Shown piece after piece: positions 6,263 to 6,824 of a DNA stretch of 6,824 bases (the first letter of the stretch is position 1; each line of letters starts with the position of its first letter). The notes below the pieces were generated by a model, which saw only the letters and a list, made by a program, of their open reading frames with translations, was not told where the DNA came from and did not search any database. Both the position numbers and the translations under genes were made by a program. Origin of the DNA: Rhodospirillales bacterium (GTDB lineage: Bacteria > Pseudomonadota > Alphaproteobacteria > Rhodospirillales > JAPHTL01); assembly GCA_026193355.1 (NCBI GenBank), contig JAPHTL010000013.1, positions 1 through 6,824 on the forward strand, in the 5' to 3' direction.

Positions 6263-6697
6263 CTAAGCTTTTGTGGAGTTATTCCGCATCGTGGCCAACC
6301 AGTCCGTGAAGTCCTTTGATTCGGCGGCAAGGCGCAGCATCATTTCGTCGTAGCGGGACACAAGCTCCTTGCCAACGGCAGTCAGCCGTGCGCCGCCACC
6401 ACCCGCGCCGCCGACTATCGTTTCCACGACCGGTTGGCCCAATGCGACGTTAAGAGTGTCCAAAAGATGCCAGGCGCGGCGGTAGGACATGCCCAGTTCC
6501 CTTGCTGCCGCCGAGATGCCGCCGGTTTCCTCAATCAAATTCAGCAGGGCGATTTTCCCCGGACCGATGGCGCCGTCACGTGTTCGGAACTTTGCCCGCA
6601 GGGTTACCGGCGCTTCCTTCTTTGCTGTTTGTTTTGACTTCATCCTCTTGCGCCCAATCTCTTGACCATGAAAACGATTTGATCCCCCTTCGACCAT
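6263..6697 (-). CDS. ModE-like winged-helix regulator, DNA-binding domain only
   Basis: A 144-residue protein matching the N-terminal domain of the molybdate-responsive repressor ModE. Residues about 44-57 form the lead-in (IGPGKIALLNLIEETG). The helix-turn-helix is 59-84 (ISAAARELGMSYRRAW). The glycine-rich wing VGGAGGGGARLT at 95-106 is characteristic of the family. The basic N-terminal tail is variable. E. coli ModE has 262 residues with two C-terminal molybdate-binding TOBE (molbindin) domains, which are absent here. Such short forms are known in Proteobacteria, so this is probably intact rather than truncated; it ends in a normal stop. Start choice: ATG at 6697 has AGGGAAGG five bases upstream, while the internal ATG at 6643 has a purine run directly abutting it. 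The gene is divergent from a probable exported protein, consistent with control of molybdate uptake. How molybdate is sensed without TOBE domains cannot be told. Confidence 0.87.
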   Translation of the reverse strand: MVEGGSNRFHGQEIGRKRMKSKQTAKKEAPVTLRAKFRTRDGAIGPGKIALLNLIEETGGISAAARELGMSYRRAWHLLDTLNVALGQPVVETIVGGAGGGGARLTAVGKELVSRYDEMMLRLAAESKDFTDWLATMRNNSTKA

Positions 6698-6727
6698 ACG
6701 GACCTTCCCTGTAGCGGCCGACGGAGC

Positions 6728-6757
6728 AATATGCTAAAAAAATCATAACGCATCATT
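6728..6757. promoter_or_regulatory. Candidate ModE-type operator in the divergent promoter region
   Basis: AATATGC (6728-6734) and GCATCATT (6750-6757) form an imperfect inverted repeat around an A-rich centre that includes CATAACG. The AT-rich block sits between the divergent ModE-like and exported-protein genes, where an autoregulating repressor would bind. It only loosely resembles the E. coli ModE site, so this is an inference from position and symmetry. Confidence 0.3.
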
Positions 6758-6773
6758 TCAATGGGAGTCGCCT

Positions 6774-6824
6774 GTGCCACTGCTTCGTACCGTCTTTCTG
6801 ACCGCCCTGGCCCTGATGTTAGCC
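6774..6824 (+). CDS. Start of an exported protein, possibly molybdate-binding ModA (3' end outside window)
   Basis: A GTG start at 6774 is preceded by GGGAG (6763-6767) at a six-base spacing. Seventeen codons are visible: VPLLRTVFLTALALMLA, with Val read as Met at the start. One Arg followed by a hydrophobic core ending in Ala is typical of a Sec signal peptide. The frame is open to the window edge. The upstream in-frame-looking ATG at 6761 is in a different frame and encodes no signal sequence. The function cannot be read from 17 residues. A divergent ModE-like regulator makes a periplasmic molybdate-binding protein the leading guess, but any exported protein would fit. Confidence 0.55.
   Translation, partial: MPLLRTVFLTALALMLA

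Overview
The window looks like part of an alphaproteobacterial chromosome. It is GC-rich, carries ordinary Gram-negative housekeeping genes, and holds a cobalamin riboswitch with the CCCCCGCAACTGTGAGCGG core seen in that class. The assignment to Alphaproteobacteria is an inference from protein style and codon use; no rRNA or other phylogenetic marker is present. No mobile element, CRISPR array, tRNA or rRNA is visible.

Layout from left to right. (1) 1-474 (+) is the C-terminal end of the ClpB disaggregase. (2) A short convergent gap holds a GC-rich hairpin. (3) 565-1953 (-) is a periplasmic M23 metallopeptidase of the MepM/NlpD type, with a candidate promoter around 2050-2078. (4) From 2225 a good sigma-70-like promoter leads directly into a complete cobalamin riboswitch (aptamer about 2261-2473). 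A short platform with a strong Shine-Dalgarno sequence follows, then a 222-residue CbiM-family metal-uptake membrane protein (2563-3231), closed by an intrinsic terminator. (5) On the minus strand, 4184-6109 encodes an LtaS/OpgB-type phosphoglycerol transferase. A soluble diacylglycerol kinase (3310-4176) follows 7 bases later. (6) 6263-6697 (-) is a short ModE-like regulator with only the DNA-binding domain. (7) 6774-6824 (+) is the divergent start of a gene whose first 17 residues look like a signal peptide, plausibly a molybdate-binding protein.

Two units form coherent systems. The first is cobalt supply controlled by cobalamin: promoter, riboswitch, a CbiM-like permease without its usual ECF partners nearby, and a terminator make one self-contained transcription unit. 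The second is a lipid-recycling pair. The transferase would release diacylglycerol each time it moves phosphoglycerol from phosphatidylglycerol to an acceptor, and the adjoining kinase would return that diacylglycerol to phosphatidic acid. The right edge probably starts a molybdate-uptake locus. The most unusual detail is in the riboswitch: the P5 arm is greatly extended and ends in a hairpin whose stem sequence is repeated exactly in the downstream platform hairpin.
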